The notes: a model not told the origin generated them from the letters alone. Positions 18,892 through 26,531 are shown, counted from the stretch's first letter. The stretch: DNA of 39,439 nt from Candidatus Panguiarchaeum symbiosum (GCA_024720975.1 JANJXX010000008.1:1-39439), one strand, 5' to 3'. A program made the numbers and translations.

Positions 18892-19677
18892 CTACAGCAT
18901 TTTATAAATTAGATCTAGGGACAATACATTTTCTAATGGATAATTTGTTGGTTCTTTAACTATAGAAATAGTTCCAGCTTTAGTCTTTATGGTGACCTTG
19001 GCGTTGGGGTGCTCACCAAAGTAAAAGTATGAGCCAGTAATCTCGCTCATAGCAACTTTACCAGATATCTTGCCCTCAAACATGAATGTTATGTCCCAGT
19101 CATTAGGGTTGAATTCTTTTATAGACCAAAGCTCATGCGTTGAGAGAATAACAGTAGCTGGGTCTTTCTGAATAAGGTCGACAAGTATCTTCTTTTTTGC
19201 AGGATCCAGCTGCTCGAACGGTTCATCTAACAATTTATTTTTAGCAGGAATAGCTAATGCAAGTACCGTTGTGAATATCTTCTGCTGGCCAGCAGATAGC
19301 TGATAAAGCTCCCGCTTTTTAAGAAAGTCTTTAGTCAGATCGAACTGAGACAGCATTTGAAGAGCATCATCAAGTGAGCCATCAAAGAGATCCATGTATA
19401 AACTTGCCAAATCGTAGCAAGTAAGGGGCAATAGTTGGTATACCTCTTGTAGATTGGTTGTAACCAGATGCTTGTCGCCATAGATGGCATCCAAGTCCTT
19501 TCCCTCGATTGTTATTCTGCCACGGTACTTGGTCATGCCCAGAATCGTGCGAAACAGAGTGGTCTTCCCAGCACCATTTGGACCCAGTAAGAAAGTTTTG
19601 CGATCAAATTTGAGTGAGATCGAATCAATTATTTTGTCCCCCCCGATGATCACAGAGACATCCTCGAGGACTATCAT
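18892..19677 (-). CDS. ABC transporter ATPase (export, RiPP cluster)
   Basis: A 261-residue ABC ATPase: Walker A GPNGAGKTT at about 33-41, Q-loop region TTNLQEVYQLLP, signature LSAGQ, Walker B KLLDEPFEQLD and H-loop ILSTHEL. A short C-terminal extension of beta strands follows. Note NKLLDEP, where the residues before the Walker B Asp are less hydrophobic than usual. It forms an export pair with the next gene. ATG at 19677 lies 231 bp from precursor peptide A, and the whole operon runs in the same direction as that peptide gene. A decayed copy of its first half occurs at 30050-30325. Confidence 0.88.
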   Translation of the reverse strand: MIVLEDVSVIIGGDKIIDSISLKFDRKTFLLGPNGAGKTTLFRTILGMTKYRGRITIEGKDLDAIYGDKHLVTTNLQEVYQLLPLTCYDLASLYMDLFDGSLDDALQMLSQFDLTKDFLKKRELYQLSAGQQKIFTTVLALAIPAKNKLLDEPFEQLDPAKKKILVDLIQKDPATVILSTHELWSIKEFNPNDWDITFMFEGKISGKVAMSEITGSYFYFGEHPNAKVTIKTKAGTISIVKEPTNYPLENVLSLDLIYKML

Positions 19678-19908
19678 TAAACTTCACCATCGATTTTTGA
19701 TGAAACTTACTTATGCACGTTAAAAATAGTAAATAAGAATATAAGAGGATAACACATAGAGAAAACAAACGTGTCTAGTAGCCTTATGAAGTTACTAGTA
19801 TCAAACGTCTATTTACAGGAACGTATAAGGCTAGCAAATTTAAAGATGAACACTCAGAGAAAAAAGGAATGGAGTCTAAAAGTATGTAAGCAGGCATATC
19901 TACCTAGT
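19678..19908. other. Spacer between precursor A and ABC operon, with possible terminator
   Basis: 231 bp with no ORF of note. At 19856-19870 the minus strand reads ATTCCTTTTTTCTCT, a pyrimidine-rich run about 40 bases beyond the stop of precursor A, which could end its transcript. The remainder, near 19690-19760, is A/T-rich and could hold the ABC operon promoter; I cannot place it firmly. Confidence 0.35.
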
Positions 19909-20049
19909 TTATCCACCTATGTTTACTGATGGACTCCCGCCTCCATTTGAGCATGATTGTATACAGATGCAGCAACAGCAGCAGCAACAACAGCAAGATA
20001 CTGCTGCGAGTGCTATCTCAGTAGTTTCGCTGTATATTTCGATCTCCAT
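19909..20049 (-). CDS. RiPP precursor peptide A: nine-cysteine core
   Basis: A 46-residue peptide on the minus strand, missed by ordinary ORF length limits. It starts MEIEIYSETTEIALAA, then V-S, nine consecutive Cys (residues 19-27), I-C-I-Q-S-C, and a Gly/Ser-rich tail (SNGGGSPSVNIGG). Eleven of 46 residues are Cys. The ATG at 20049 is preceded by GGGTGAG (20054-20060) and a TATA-like element near 20112-20124. The acidic leader plus a Cys-rich core beside YcaO, E1-like and SagB genes fits a thiazole-forming RiPP precursor. Leader and core are inferred to divide near A16-S18. The first 29 codons match precursor B almost exactly, with one change at codon 17 (Val here, Ala there). Confidence 0.85.
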   Translation of the reverse strand: MEIEIYSETTEIALAAVSCCCCCCCCCICIQSCSNGGGSPSVNIGG

Positions 20050-20119
20050 CTAGCTCACCCGAGTGGCATTCTGTATAATCCGAGGCACTAAAACTAGCTT
20101 ATTATGCGTTTGATATATA
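19924..20119. repeat. Left arm of ~195 bp inverted repeat (precursor A)
   Basis: The reverse complement of this interval matches 20484-20676 almost perfectly. It covers the TATA element, leader, ribosome site and nearly all of the peptide gene. Differences seen by eye: one base near 20108, one in codon 17 of the peptide, and a short variable stretch around codons 31-33 where this copy is 3 bases longer. Similarity stops at the last few codons and at the promoter edge. Confidence 0.92.
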
Positions 20120-20124
20120 TGGTG
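20112..20124 (-). promoter_or_regulatory. Probable TATA promoter of precursor A
   Basis: On the minus strand CCATATATATCA stands about 65 bases before the ATG at 20049, matching the position of the equivalent element in the other arm. This predicts transcription from about 20090, with a leader of about 40 bases carrying GGGTGAG. Confidence 0.45.
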
Positions 20125-20483
20125 ACAGCATAATTATTTTTCGGTAAAAATCGCATCTTAGAATACCTGGAAGATCAAATTACAATATACTTCTATGCTT
20201 ATATATGTTCATATATATAACAATAAGTTCTGGAAATACTAATAGTTTATACAAATTTCTGACTTAAAGCTTCATTATTTTACTATGTCTTCATGTGAAG
20301 TGATTATTCCATAGTCGGATAGTTAACTTTATCGCTGTCTGAGTTAAAAATAGGCATAGATAACTCAGCAGCTACTCATAAAAGTATGGCATGAATATTG
20401 CAGAATAAATTACATCACGCGATCACAAACACTTTCCGAGGAAATTGCATCAAAAATTGTATAAAAATTATAGATAATTTTTG
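20120..20483. other. A/T-rich loop between the two precursor arms
   Basis: About 364 bp with no open frame of note and no RNA gene that I can recognise. It is the shared upstream region of two outward-facing peptide genes, so any regulator sites for them should be here. Several short A/T runs (for example near 20200-20220 and 20460-20480) could be weak TATA elements. I see no convincing operator palindrome. Confidence 0.5.
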
Positions 20484-20490
20484 TATATAT
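20478..20490 (+). promoter_or_regulatory. Probable TATA promoter of precursor B
   Basis: TTTTTGTATATAT lies 64-76 bases before the ATG at 20554. Transcription would begin near 20513, giving a leader of about 40 bases. The downstream part of the element and all of the leader are shared with the other arm. Confidence 0.45.
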
Positions 20491-20676
20491 CAAGCGCATA
20501 ATAAGCTAGTTTTAGTGCCTCGGATTATACAGAATGCCACTCGGGTGAGCTAGATGGAGATCGAAATATACAGCGAAACTACTGAGATAGCACTCGCAGC
20601 AGCATCTTGCTGTTGTTGCTGCTGCTGTTGCTGCATCTGTATAACGTGCTCAAATGGAGGCGGGAGTCCATCAGTA
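20484..20676. repeat. Right arm of ~195 bp inverted repeat (precursor B)
   Basis: Inverted copy of 19924-20119, separated from it by about 364 bp. The identity runs through promoter edge, leader, ribosome site and 40 codons of the peptide, including identical choices of TGC and TGT across the nine-cysteine tract. That degree of silent-site identity means recent duplication or ongoing gene conversion rather than selection on protein alone. Confidence 0.92.
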
Positions 20677-20685
20677 GGCGTCTAG
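20554..20685 (+). CDS. RiPP precursor peptide B: nine-cysteine core
   Basis: A 43-residue peptide from ATG 20554 with GGGTGAG at 20543-20549. It reads MEIEIYSETTEIALAA, then A-S, nine consecutive Cys (19-27), I-C-I-T-C, then a tail SNGGGSPSVGV. It has 11 Cys in 43 residues and no Lys or Arg. The conserved leader has four Glu in its first 11 residues, suitable for an RRE-type binding protein. It lies 82 bp before the SagB-type dehydrogenase on the same strand, with a pyrimidine-rich run between them. Its family is not one I recognise; the role as precursor is inferred from size, Cys-rich core, duplication and neighbours. The antisense frame of the tract would encode poly-Gln, but promoter, ribosome site and context support the Cys frame. 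Confidence 0.87.
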   Translation: MEIEIYSETTEIALAAASCCCCCCCCCICITCSNGGGSPSVGV

Positions 20686-20706
20686 ACACATGATTTATGT
20701 CTTCGT

Positions 20707-20734
20707 AGGATTCCTTTATCTTTTTTCTTATATG
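20707..20734 (+). terminator. Possible terminator after precursor B
   Basis: TTCCTTTATCTTTTTTCTTAT begins near 20709, about 25 bases beyond the stop of precursor B, and a short inverted pair (ACAT/ATGT) lies just before it. Oligo-T runs of this kind end archaeal transcripts. If it works, the peptide would be made in excess over the enzymes downstream. Confidence 0.4.
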
Positions 20735-20767
20735 CTATTTTTAAAAACTTAGCCTTGGCGAGATACT

Positions 20768-21544
20768 TTGTTTGAACTACCGGACGAAATAAAGAAGCTA
20801 ATCAAATTCTGCACTGAAATTGATCAAAAAATTGATGCGGAGCCGGTATATGGCGATGTTAAGGAGCTAGTGCTACCCAATTATGTTAGTATAGTGGAGT
20901 CTTATGGTGAAAGCCCTTGTATTAAGCTTCCTCCTCCAATGAGAGAGCTTATTAAAAAGGATTTATACGAGACTATTATTAGTAGAAGATCCTGTCGAAA
21001 TTTCGCTCCTAAACCGCTTCCAGTAGGGGTAGTTTCTACCCTGTTGTATTTATCCATGGGTTGCACGGGTTGGCTTATCGGGGGGTATAGTCTAAGAAGG
21101 TACCCTCTCCGCTCGACGCCGACATCAGGCGGTCTTAATGGTATTGACCTATATTTAATAAATAGGTTTAATGGTGATGCTCTTCCAAATGGTTTCTTTT
21201 ACTATGATTTTGTGAATCATGAGCTGAAGGTACTTTATAAAGGTGATCCAACGGTTACTATATTGAAACTATTTAGAGATCAATCTTTTGTAGAAAGTGC
21301 GCCTCTTTGGATCTTACTGATATTAAACCTGGTTAGGGGTGTTTGGAAATATAAAACTGAATACTATCGATTGGGGCTGTTAGATGCTGGGGTGCTGATG
21401 GAGCAAATTCACTTAGTTGCTACTGCAATGGATTTGTGTTCGTGTTTAATTGGGGGCCTCGATAAGAAAGCTGCCAGGGTGGCATTAGGACTCGAGTACT
21501 GGAAGATACCTGTAGGGGCGGTAGCAGTTGGTTATAAGGAATAA
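20768..21544 (+). CDS. SagB-type FMN dehydrogenase (nitroreductase fold), canonical copy
   Basis: A 258-residue member of the SagB-type dehydrogenases, which oxidise thiazolines and oxazolines on RiPP precursors to aromatic azoles using FMN. The FMN-phosphate motif RRSCRNF is at residues 73-79, followed by the family's TPTSGGLNGIDLYLINR region and a C-terminal half containing LGLLDAGVLMEQIHLVATAMDLCSCLIGG. It starts with TTG at 20768; an A/T-rich element about 25-30 bases upstream may serve as promoter. Its stop is 3 bp before the protease gene. A second, less canonical SagB-like protein is encoded at 27389. Confidence 0.87.
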   Translation: MFELPDEIKKLIKFCTEIDQKIDAEPVYGDVKELVLPNYVSIVESYGESPCIKLPPPMRELIKKDLYETIISRRSCRNFAPKPLPVGVVSTLLYLSMGCTGWLIGGYSLRRYPLRSTPTSGGLNGIDLYLINRFNGDALPNGFFYYDFVNHELKVLYKGDPTVTILKLFRDQSFVESAPLWILLILNLVRGVWKYKTEYYRLGLLDAGVLMEQIHLVATAMDLCSCLIGGLDKKAARVALGLEYWKIPVGAVAVGYKE

Positions 21545-21547
21545 GTT

Positions 21548-22420
21548 ATGCTCTCAGAAACGCTCTTCTTCAGTATTTACTTTATCTCTACATGTGCTAT
21601 TCTGTTTGACATTTTAATTAATAAAACGGGTAAATGGTTTTTCCTCGGCCGTTATGATTTAACAATACCATACACTTTATCGTCTATATTGCTAGCTCTT
21701 CGGCTTTTCGGATTGATTGACTATCCGTATTTCGTTCTTCTGGTTATTATCATTCCCGCAGTAGCTCCTGTGGCGGTTGGTATTTATATTATTATTACCA
21801 TAAAACTACACGTAAAGCGTGCAAGAAATTCCTCGAGGAAGCTTGTCCTAAGAATTAGCAAGATAGCATTTATAGTAATGTCATTGACTTATACTATAGC
21901 GTCGGTATCAATTCTAGAGTTAGTATCTATTGAGAACTGCGCGAGGTATTTTATCTCGATTAAGTTAAGTGTACTAACGTACCTACCATTCTACTTAATA
22001 CTAATAGGAATTCTAGTCTTCATCAATTACAAGACGATTACTCACTACTATGCATTTAGAGTTAAAACCGATCGTTGGTCCTCTCTAGCCTCGCATCGAG
22101 AGCAGTTGTTTATCATATTCAGTTTGCCGATATTTGAGGAAATCATATATAGATTGGTATTCTATCACATATTCGGGTTTACATTGAATGGTATAGGTCT
22201 GTCTACAATTTCATTCTTAATGGCACATGTTTATAAGCTTCATCTCAAAAAGCCTTCAATTAGCATTATAAGAGCCCTGCTAATGCTAAATATAGTAGTT
22301 CTATCTGTTATTAACTACATGCTGCTACATTTTTCACAGAACATCCTACTTCCTATAATAGTGCATCTAGTGTATAATACTGCTACACTTATGGTTATTG
22401 GTCTCCAACATATGTCCTAA
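21548..22420 (+). CDS. CPBP-family intramembrane metalloprotease
   Basis: A 290-residue protein with about eight membrane helices. The CPBP (Abi/CAAX) protease signature is complete: EEIIYR (E197, E198, R202), a histidine in FLMAHVYKLH (H227) and HLVYNTAT (H273, N277). Members of this family are found in several TOMM clusters (for example SagE-like proteins) and are thought to cut leaders or confer immunity. The ATG at 21548 begins 3 bp after the SagB stop. In this cluster it is the only recognisable protease, so leader removal is a reasonable inference, but immunity is an equal alternative. Confidence 0.83.
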   Translation: MLSETLFFSIYFISTCAILFDILINKTGKWFFLGRYDLTIPYTLSSILLALRLFGLIDYPYFVLLVIIIPAVAPVAVGIYIIITIKLHVKRARNSSRKLVLRISKIAFIVMSLTYTIASVSILELVSIENCARYFISIKLSVLTYLPFYLILIGILVFINYKTITHYYAFRVKTDRWSSLASHREQLFIIFSLPIFEEIIYRLVFYHIFGFTLNGIGLSTISFLMAHVYKLHLKKPSISIIRALLMLNIVVLSVINYMLLHFSQNILLPIIVHLVYNTATLMVIGLQHMS

Positions 22421-22523
22421 ACCTAAAAACTCGCTCTTTAATTCGGTACTCTCAACTTTCGAGCAGAAATATTCTCTCAGTTTATGTTAATGATATCCAT
22501 TTTTGGCATTGGTAAGCGCGGAT

Positions 22524-23942
22524 CTAGAAGAAGTAAAGTGGGTGTGGAAGTGCCTCCTTGGAGTAGTTCTCTATGGATCCCGTATTCTGCTTCTCTTCCG
22601 GGAAGGCATTAACATTATTCGAGCACAGAAATGGTTGATCTACACCTATAAATGGCTCGCATAGCTTGGGAACATATATTTTTATCATATGTAATTTCTC
22701 TGTTAATATTGGAAACCTTATCTTGAGGACATATTCTTTATCGCTAAGCACTTTCAATAGTTCCCTTAGGTCGAATTTTATATCAAGCTCAGTCGTTATA
22801 TGTTCTTCTTGGACTTTTTCTTTTATCTTATGTGAAGCTTCAAGAGCCATCTCCGTGTTTCTGACGTAGTAAATTAAGTGCTCAATACTATCATTTAAGT
22901 CTTCGTTGCTAAGCGGTATGTTTAGGCTCTCCAGATATGTGGCTAGCATTATGTTTCGTACTAAATTAAGCAAACAATCAAGTATCGCGTCAAAAATAGA
23001 TATCCCACAGCTAATTGCTGCTACAAGTTGATTTTCATCGCTCATAAAGTAGCTAAAGTACATTTTAAGGCCGTACTCGTTTAATAGCTTATAGCAATTA
23101 ATATAAAATGTTAGTGTATTTGGTAGGAACTTACCTATAAGCTCCCTCAGAATGACCTTCTCATGGCCGGATAAATTAGCAGCTAGTTTCGCGGGGCTGT
23201 ACCAAAACACAAAAAAACTGTCCTTAGTAAGGTCATCCATAAGAGCTCGCGTTATTGCTTTCTCTTCCTCAATATCAAGAGATATACCATGGTTTGATGC
23301 GAACCTATACACTGGTTCGTCCACGCATTTCATATAGCTACTTATTATACATTGAGCAGGGACTAGATAATCTTTTCCATTGATTAAATTCTCTGCGTGA
23401 ATCCAGAGAATTCTCTTGTCTGGGTTGAACTCTTCATAACCTTTGAAGAGTGACAGCTGCCTTTTTTGTGATGGAGTGTAGTAAATAAAATCTTTAACTG
23501 ATACAAAGTCATAGCCAGATTTTTTCAGCTCTTTTTCTGACGCGAAGATGTACTTTCCAGATTTTAGAACGTGTGCCTCATAGAGCAAAGGGTAAAATCT
23601 CTTAAGTAGTCCTTCGATGGCTCTAAAAACCGCCTCATCATAGGTCAGTCCTACACCAAGATTTATCAGGTAGCCCTTATTCATGAGCCTTGGATATTTC
23701 TCATTTAAAGCTTGCTTATCTATGAGATCTACTTGCGATAACTCATCTTTGATGTAGTCTATTATACCGTCTGCAGCTCTAACAACAGCATATTTAAGCG
23801 GTGCCATTATATTCCCTAGCGAGCCGCATCTAATAATCCTAACCAGACTATAGTCGCCGACAAGAACTTCCTCTATTGTTTTCATTATTCTGGAAAATTC
23901 GATTGCTCTATTCTGGATCAGTTCTGCGTATTTAAATTGCAT
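22524..23942 (-). CDS. Diverged YcaO-family protein (probable pseudoenzyme)
   Basis: A 472-residue protein whose length and layout follow YcaO cyclodehydratases, including a proline-bearing C-terminal end (LPHPLYFF, compare LPLPFP in the other copy). The nucleotide-binding motifs are not conserved: the expected S-x3-E-x2-E-R region reads YDEAVFRAIEGLLKRF (101-116), E-x2-E-R-D reads RALMDDLTKD (232-241), and the E-x2-Q-x-R helix reads AILDCLLNLVRN. A domain with AENLINGKDYLVPAQC matches the region before the second motif in YcaO proteins. I infer a structural or substrate-binding partner of the active YcaO at 25071. It is alone on the minus strand, convergent with the protease gene and divergent from the second E1-like gene. 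Confidence 0.72.
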   Translation of the reverse strand: MQFKYAELIQNRAIEFSRIMKTIEEVLVGDYSLVRIIRCGSLGNIMAPLKYAVVRAADGIIDYIKDELSQVDLIDKQALNEKYPRLMNKGYLINLGVGLTYDEAVFRAIEGLLKRFYPLLYEAHVLKSGKYIFASEKELKKSGYDFVSVKDFIYYTPSQKRQLSLFKGYEEFNPDKRILWIHAENLINGKDYLVPAQCIISSYMKCVDEPVYRFASNHGISLDIEEEKAITRALMDDLTKDSFFVFWYSPAKLAANLSGHEKVILRELIGKFLPNTLTFYINCYKLLNEYGLKMYFSYFMSDENQLVAAISCGISIFDAILDCLLNLVRNIMLATYLESLNIPLSNEDLNDSIEHLIYYVRNTEMALEASHKIKEKVQEEHITTELDIKFDLRELLKVLSDKEYVLKIRFPILTEKLHMIKIYVPKLCEPFIGVDQPFLCSNNVNAFPEEKQNTGSIENYSKEALPHPLYFF

Positions 23943-24063
23943 TTTGATTCACTATGTGATTCATGAGCTCTAAAATTCATCTTTTAAAGAAAATTATAAT
24001 ACAAAATCTAGTACAACAAACCGGCGATTCAATGAAAAAGGTCCTGCTAGTGGTGAAACAACA

Positions 24064-25059
24064 ATGGTTAATAATTCCAATTCTGTTGGATTTAAATTTC
24101 GGAGCGAGGAGAAGTACTTTCTAAATCCAAATGTGTTTATAGCTAGAGTTTCGCCCCATGAAATAATATTCACGTATGGCATTCTAAAGGCAACAGTATT
24201 AAGCATCGTGTGCAAGAGCGTAAAGGAGTGCGATTCTTTAGAAAATATATTGGTGCAATTGAAATCTCCAAAAACTCTAGATGAAATAGAAACACTTTGT
24301 AAAGAAAACGGTATTGACACGTTGGAGCTCCTTAGGCTAAAAGATGTGGGTTTACTTATTCCTGAAAATGCTAAAAAAGTCAGTTTAGTCTATAGAAAAG
24401 CAATATTCCAGAAGTTTAGCTTAGTTGGACTATACGTCGAAAATAATGGGGAAAAAACTGCCATGATGATTTCTGACTACCTGAATGATCTTGGTCTAAG
24501 CATCACTAATATTAAAATACCGTCTAACCTAGAAGGCTTGGATGGAAAGCTAAAGGAGATAGACTCACTGAGTAGTATATTGCTCATCTCTCTAGATTAT
24601 TGGAGTCCTTATATCTTGAAAGTTTTGAATAGGAAGCTCTTAGAAATGGGATACTCATTCGTTCCTATATATAAGATGATGGAGATTGGTATCATAGGCC
24701 CATATATAAGTAAAGGTACAGCGTGCTATGAATGCTTTGAACAGCAAACGCTTGCCAGTTGGGGTCTGTTGTCTTCGTTCAGTTTCATACGGAGCTATTT
24801 GGCGGAAACTCAACCGGAATCAAAGCAATCGGGTATTGTCATCAATGCTATAAAGACTTTTCTGTATCCCAAGGCACTGGATAACTTCTTCGGATCCCTT
24901 GCAGCATTAACAGTAGCACAATTGGCTTCTGGAAACTTAGAAGTTCTGTTGAATAGATGTATAGCTGTAGATTTCTCCAGTATATACATCGATGCGACGC
25001 GCGTTTATTCATTACCGACTTGTTTCCATAACAAGCTTTACATTAATTTGGAGTTCTAG
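24064..25059 (+). CDS. Second E1-like (Ocin-ThiF-type) RiPP partner protein
   Basis: A 331-residue protein of the same general type as the 352-residue one at 16994. The N-terminal ~100 residues resemble an RRE-type winged helix (KFRSEEKYFLNPNVFIARVS...). The middle is a reduced Rossmann-like domain lacking a glycine-rich nucleotide loop. IIGPYISKGTACYECFE (C221, C224) is the 'GP...C..C' motif typical of TOMM partner proteins, and PTCFHN near the end is the matching C-terminal motif. ATG at 24064 follows GGTGA by 7 bases. It opens a plus-strand operon whose next member is the canonical YcaO, 11 bp downstream, so it is the likely partner of that enzyme. Confidence 0.78.
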   Translation: MVNNSNSVGFKFRSEEKYFLNPNVFIARVSPHEIIFTYGILKATVLSIVCKSVKECDSLENILVQLKSPKTLDEIETLCKENGIDTLELLRLKDVGLLIPENAKKVSLVYRKAIFQKFSLVGLYVENNGEKTAMMISDYLNDLGLSITNIKIPSNLEGLDGKLKEIDSLSSILLISLDYWSPYILKVLNRKLLEMGYSFVPIYKMMEIGIIGPYISKGTACYECFEQQTLASWGLLSSFSFIRSYLAETQPESKQSGIVINAIKTFLYPKALDNFFGSLAALTVAQLASGNLEVLLNRCIAVDFSSIYIDATRVYSLPTCFHNKLYINLEF

Positions 25060-25070
25060 GTGATGTCATC

Positions 25071-26531
25071 TTGGATTTGAGTATACTATATAGGCAGGAT
25101 CTTAAAGGTCTCATTGAGACACCTTCCTTAACCACAAATGTAGTTAATTTCGTATTGGAAACGTTTGATAACATAGGACTTCAAGGACAACTAGCCCGCG
25201 GGATCACTATACCATATTGTAATGCTCTTTTCTTACCATTTTACGCATCTAATCTTAATATGCCCATAGAAATTGAGAAAATTCTAACATCAGAGGCAGT
25301 AGGTCTGGCCCCCGGGGGAAAGAATGTTAGCCTATCGCTGGCGATATTTGGTGCGATGGGCGAAGCCTTAGAGAGGGCTCTAGCTGTCCTTCATAGTCAG
25401 AGATTAAGAGTATACGGATTAAAAAGTGGTGACATAATATTTGGAGCATACAAGGAGCTTTCCAAAGAGTATAATCTTATCGGCCCCGATGAAATCCAAT
25501 TCTTTCACCCAAAACAATTTGAAGATCCATACATGCCATATGAACAATTTACGGATGATACGAAAATCAGCTGGGTAAGAGGTTATAGATTGCTTAGAGG
25601 TGAGGAAGTTTACTTTCCAGCTCAATACGCCTGCTTAGGATATCGTGGAATATTCGATGAAAAACCCATCGCATACTCTACATCATCAGGATTAGCCGCA
25701 AGCCCGGATTTTCATCAATCAATCTATAAGGGGATCCTAGAAACTATTGAACGCGATATAGCGTTACTTCATTGGGTCTCGATGACACCACCGATTGTTG
25801 TAAATGCATCAAAAGACCTCTTACTAGGCTTATTAGATGACTTTGACTACTTACTAAATAACAGAGGCTTTGAGCTCAAATTATATTATTTCATGGGTGA
25901 CATCCCAGGAATTCATACGGTAATGGCTGTGATTATTTCAAAGAAGTTCAAGTACTTCAAGTATGTATCTGGAATTTGTGCCGATATTTCGTTAATTGAG
26001 GCTATTAAAGGAGCTATGCTGGAGGCTTTTCAAGCACAGGTTCTGGTGTACTTTATTCACACTGTTCTAAAGGTTTTTGGAAGGCACTCAACTTATTATT
26101 ATGTCGAAAAAGATGCATCAAGTAGGCAGATAACAAACATATTCCAGTCGATGTTTTATTGGGGTTACCCTGAGAATTTATCGAAACTATGCTCCACATT
26201 CCTTGCTAGTGAAAAGAGCATTAAAATTGAGGATCTTGAAGAGGAAAGCCTTGTTTCTGAGCACGCTACGATAAAAACAAAGTTAGCAAAATTGCTGGAT
26301 ATTCTACGAACGAATAACATTGATCCGATAGTTATCAATCAAACACCAAAAGAAGTCTCTGAAAAAGCGTATGTACTACGTATTATAATCCCTGAACTAG
26401 TTTTTCATTACAGCTCAAGTATGCCATTCTTCGGTCATAGAAGATATCAAATTGCACCCAAAATCCTGAGGGGTGAAGAGCGACAATTAAAATTTGATGA
26501 ATATAACACACTCCCACTTCCATTCCCATGA
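25071..26531 (+). CDS. YcaO cyclodehydratase, canonical copy
   Basis: A 486-residue YcaO-family enzyme, the ATP-dependent catalyst that turns Cys, Ser or Thr of RiPP precursors into azolines. The nucleotide/metal motifs are present: S...GEALER at 89-102 (E98, E101, R102), ETIERD at 224-229, and EAFQAQ at 318-323, where the last residue is Gln instead of the more usual Arg. The C-terminus is LPLPFP, the Pro-rich end needed for activity in TOMM-type YcaO proteins. TTG at 25071 is set by GGTGAT a few bases upstream. The combination with E1-like and SagB proteins places it in the azole-forming class rather than the TfuA (thioamide) class. The Q323 substitution is worth noting. Confidence 0.9.
   Translation: MDLSILYRQDLKGLIETPSLTTNVVNFVLETFDNIGLQGQLARGITIPYCNALFLPFYASNLNMPIEIEKILTSEAVGLAPGGKNVSLSLAIFGAMGEALERALAVLHSQRLRVYGLKSGDIIFGAYKELSKEYNLIGPDEIQFFHPKQFEDPYMPYEQFTDDTKISWVRGYRLLRGEEVYFPAQYACLGYRGIFDEKPIAYSTSSGLAASPDFHQSIYKGILETIERDIALLHWVSMTPPIVVNASKDLLLGLLDDFDYLLNNRGFELKLYYFMGDIPGIHTVMAVIISKKFKYFKYVSGICADISLIEAIKGAMLEAFQAQVLVYFIHTVLKVFGRHSTYYYVEKDASSRQITNIFQSMFYWGYPENLSKLCSTFLASEKSIKIEDLEEESLVSEHATIKTKLAKLLDILRTNNIDPIVINQTPKEVSEKAYVLRIIIPELVFHYSSSMPFFGHRRYQIAPKILRGEERQLKFDEYNTLPLPFP

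Noticed and set aside
19967..20053. Plus-strand ORF of 28 codons on the left arm with a poly-Gln run (antisense of the Cys tract)
   Set aside because: It is antisense to precursor A; promoter, GGGTGAG site, downstream pyrimidine run and the cluster context all support the Cys frame, and the Gln frame has no ribosome site.
20602..20634. Simple CTG/CAG repeat as non-coding microsatellite
   Set aside because: It is flanked by a clean start, ribosome site and stop, and the flanks are conserved between both copies, so it is coding.
19924..20676. CRISPR array or transposon ends at the inverted repeat
   Set aside because: Only two arms, in opposite orientation, with coding content; no spacers, no target-site duplication and no transposase between them.
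23994..24320. Minus-strand ORF of 108 codons
   Set aside because: It is a shadow of the second E1-like gene and has no start signal.
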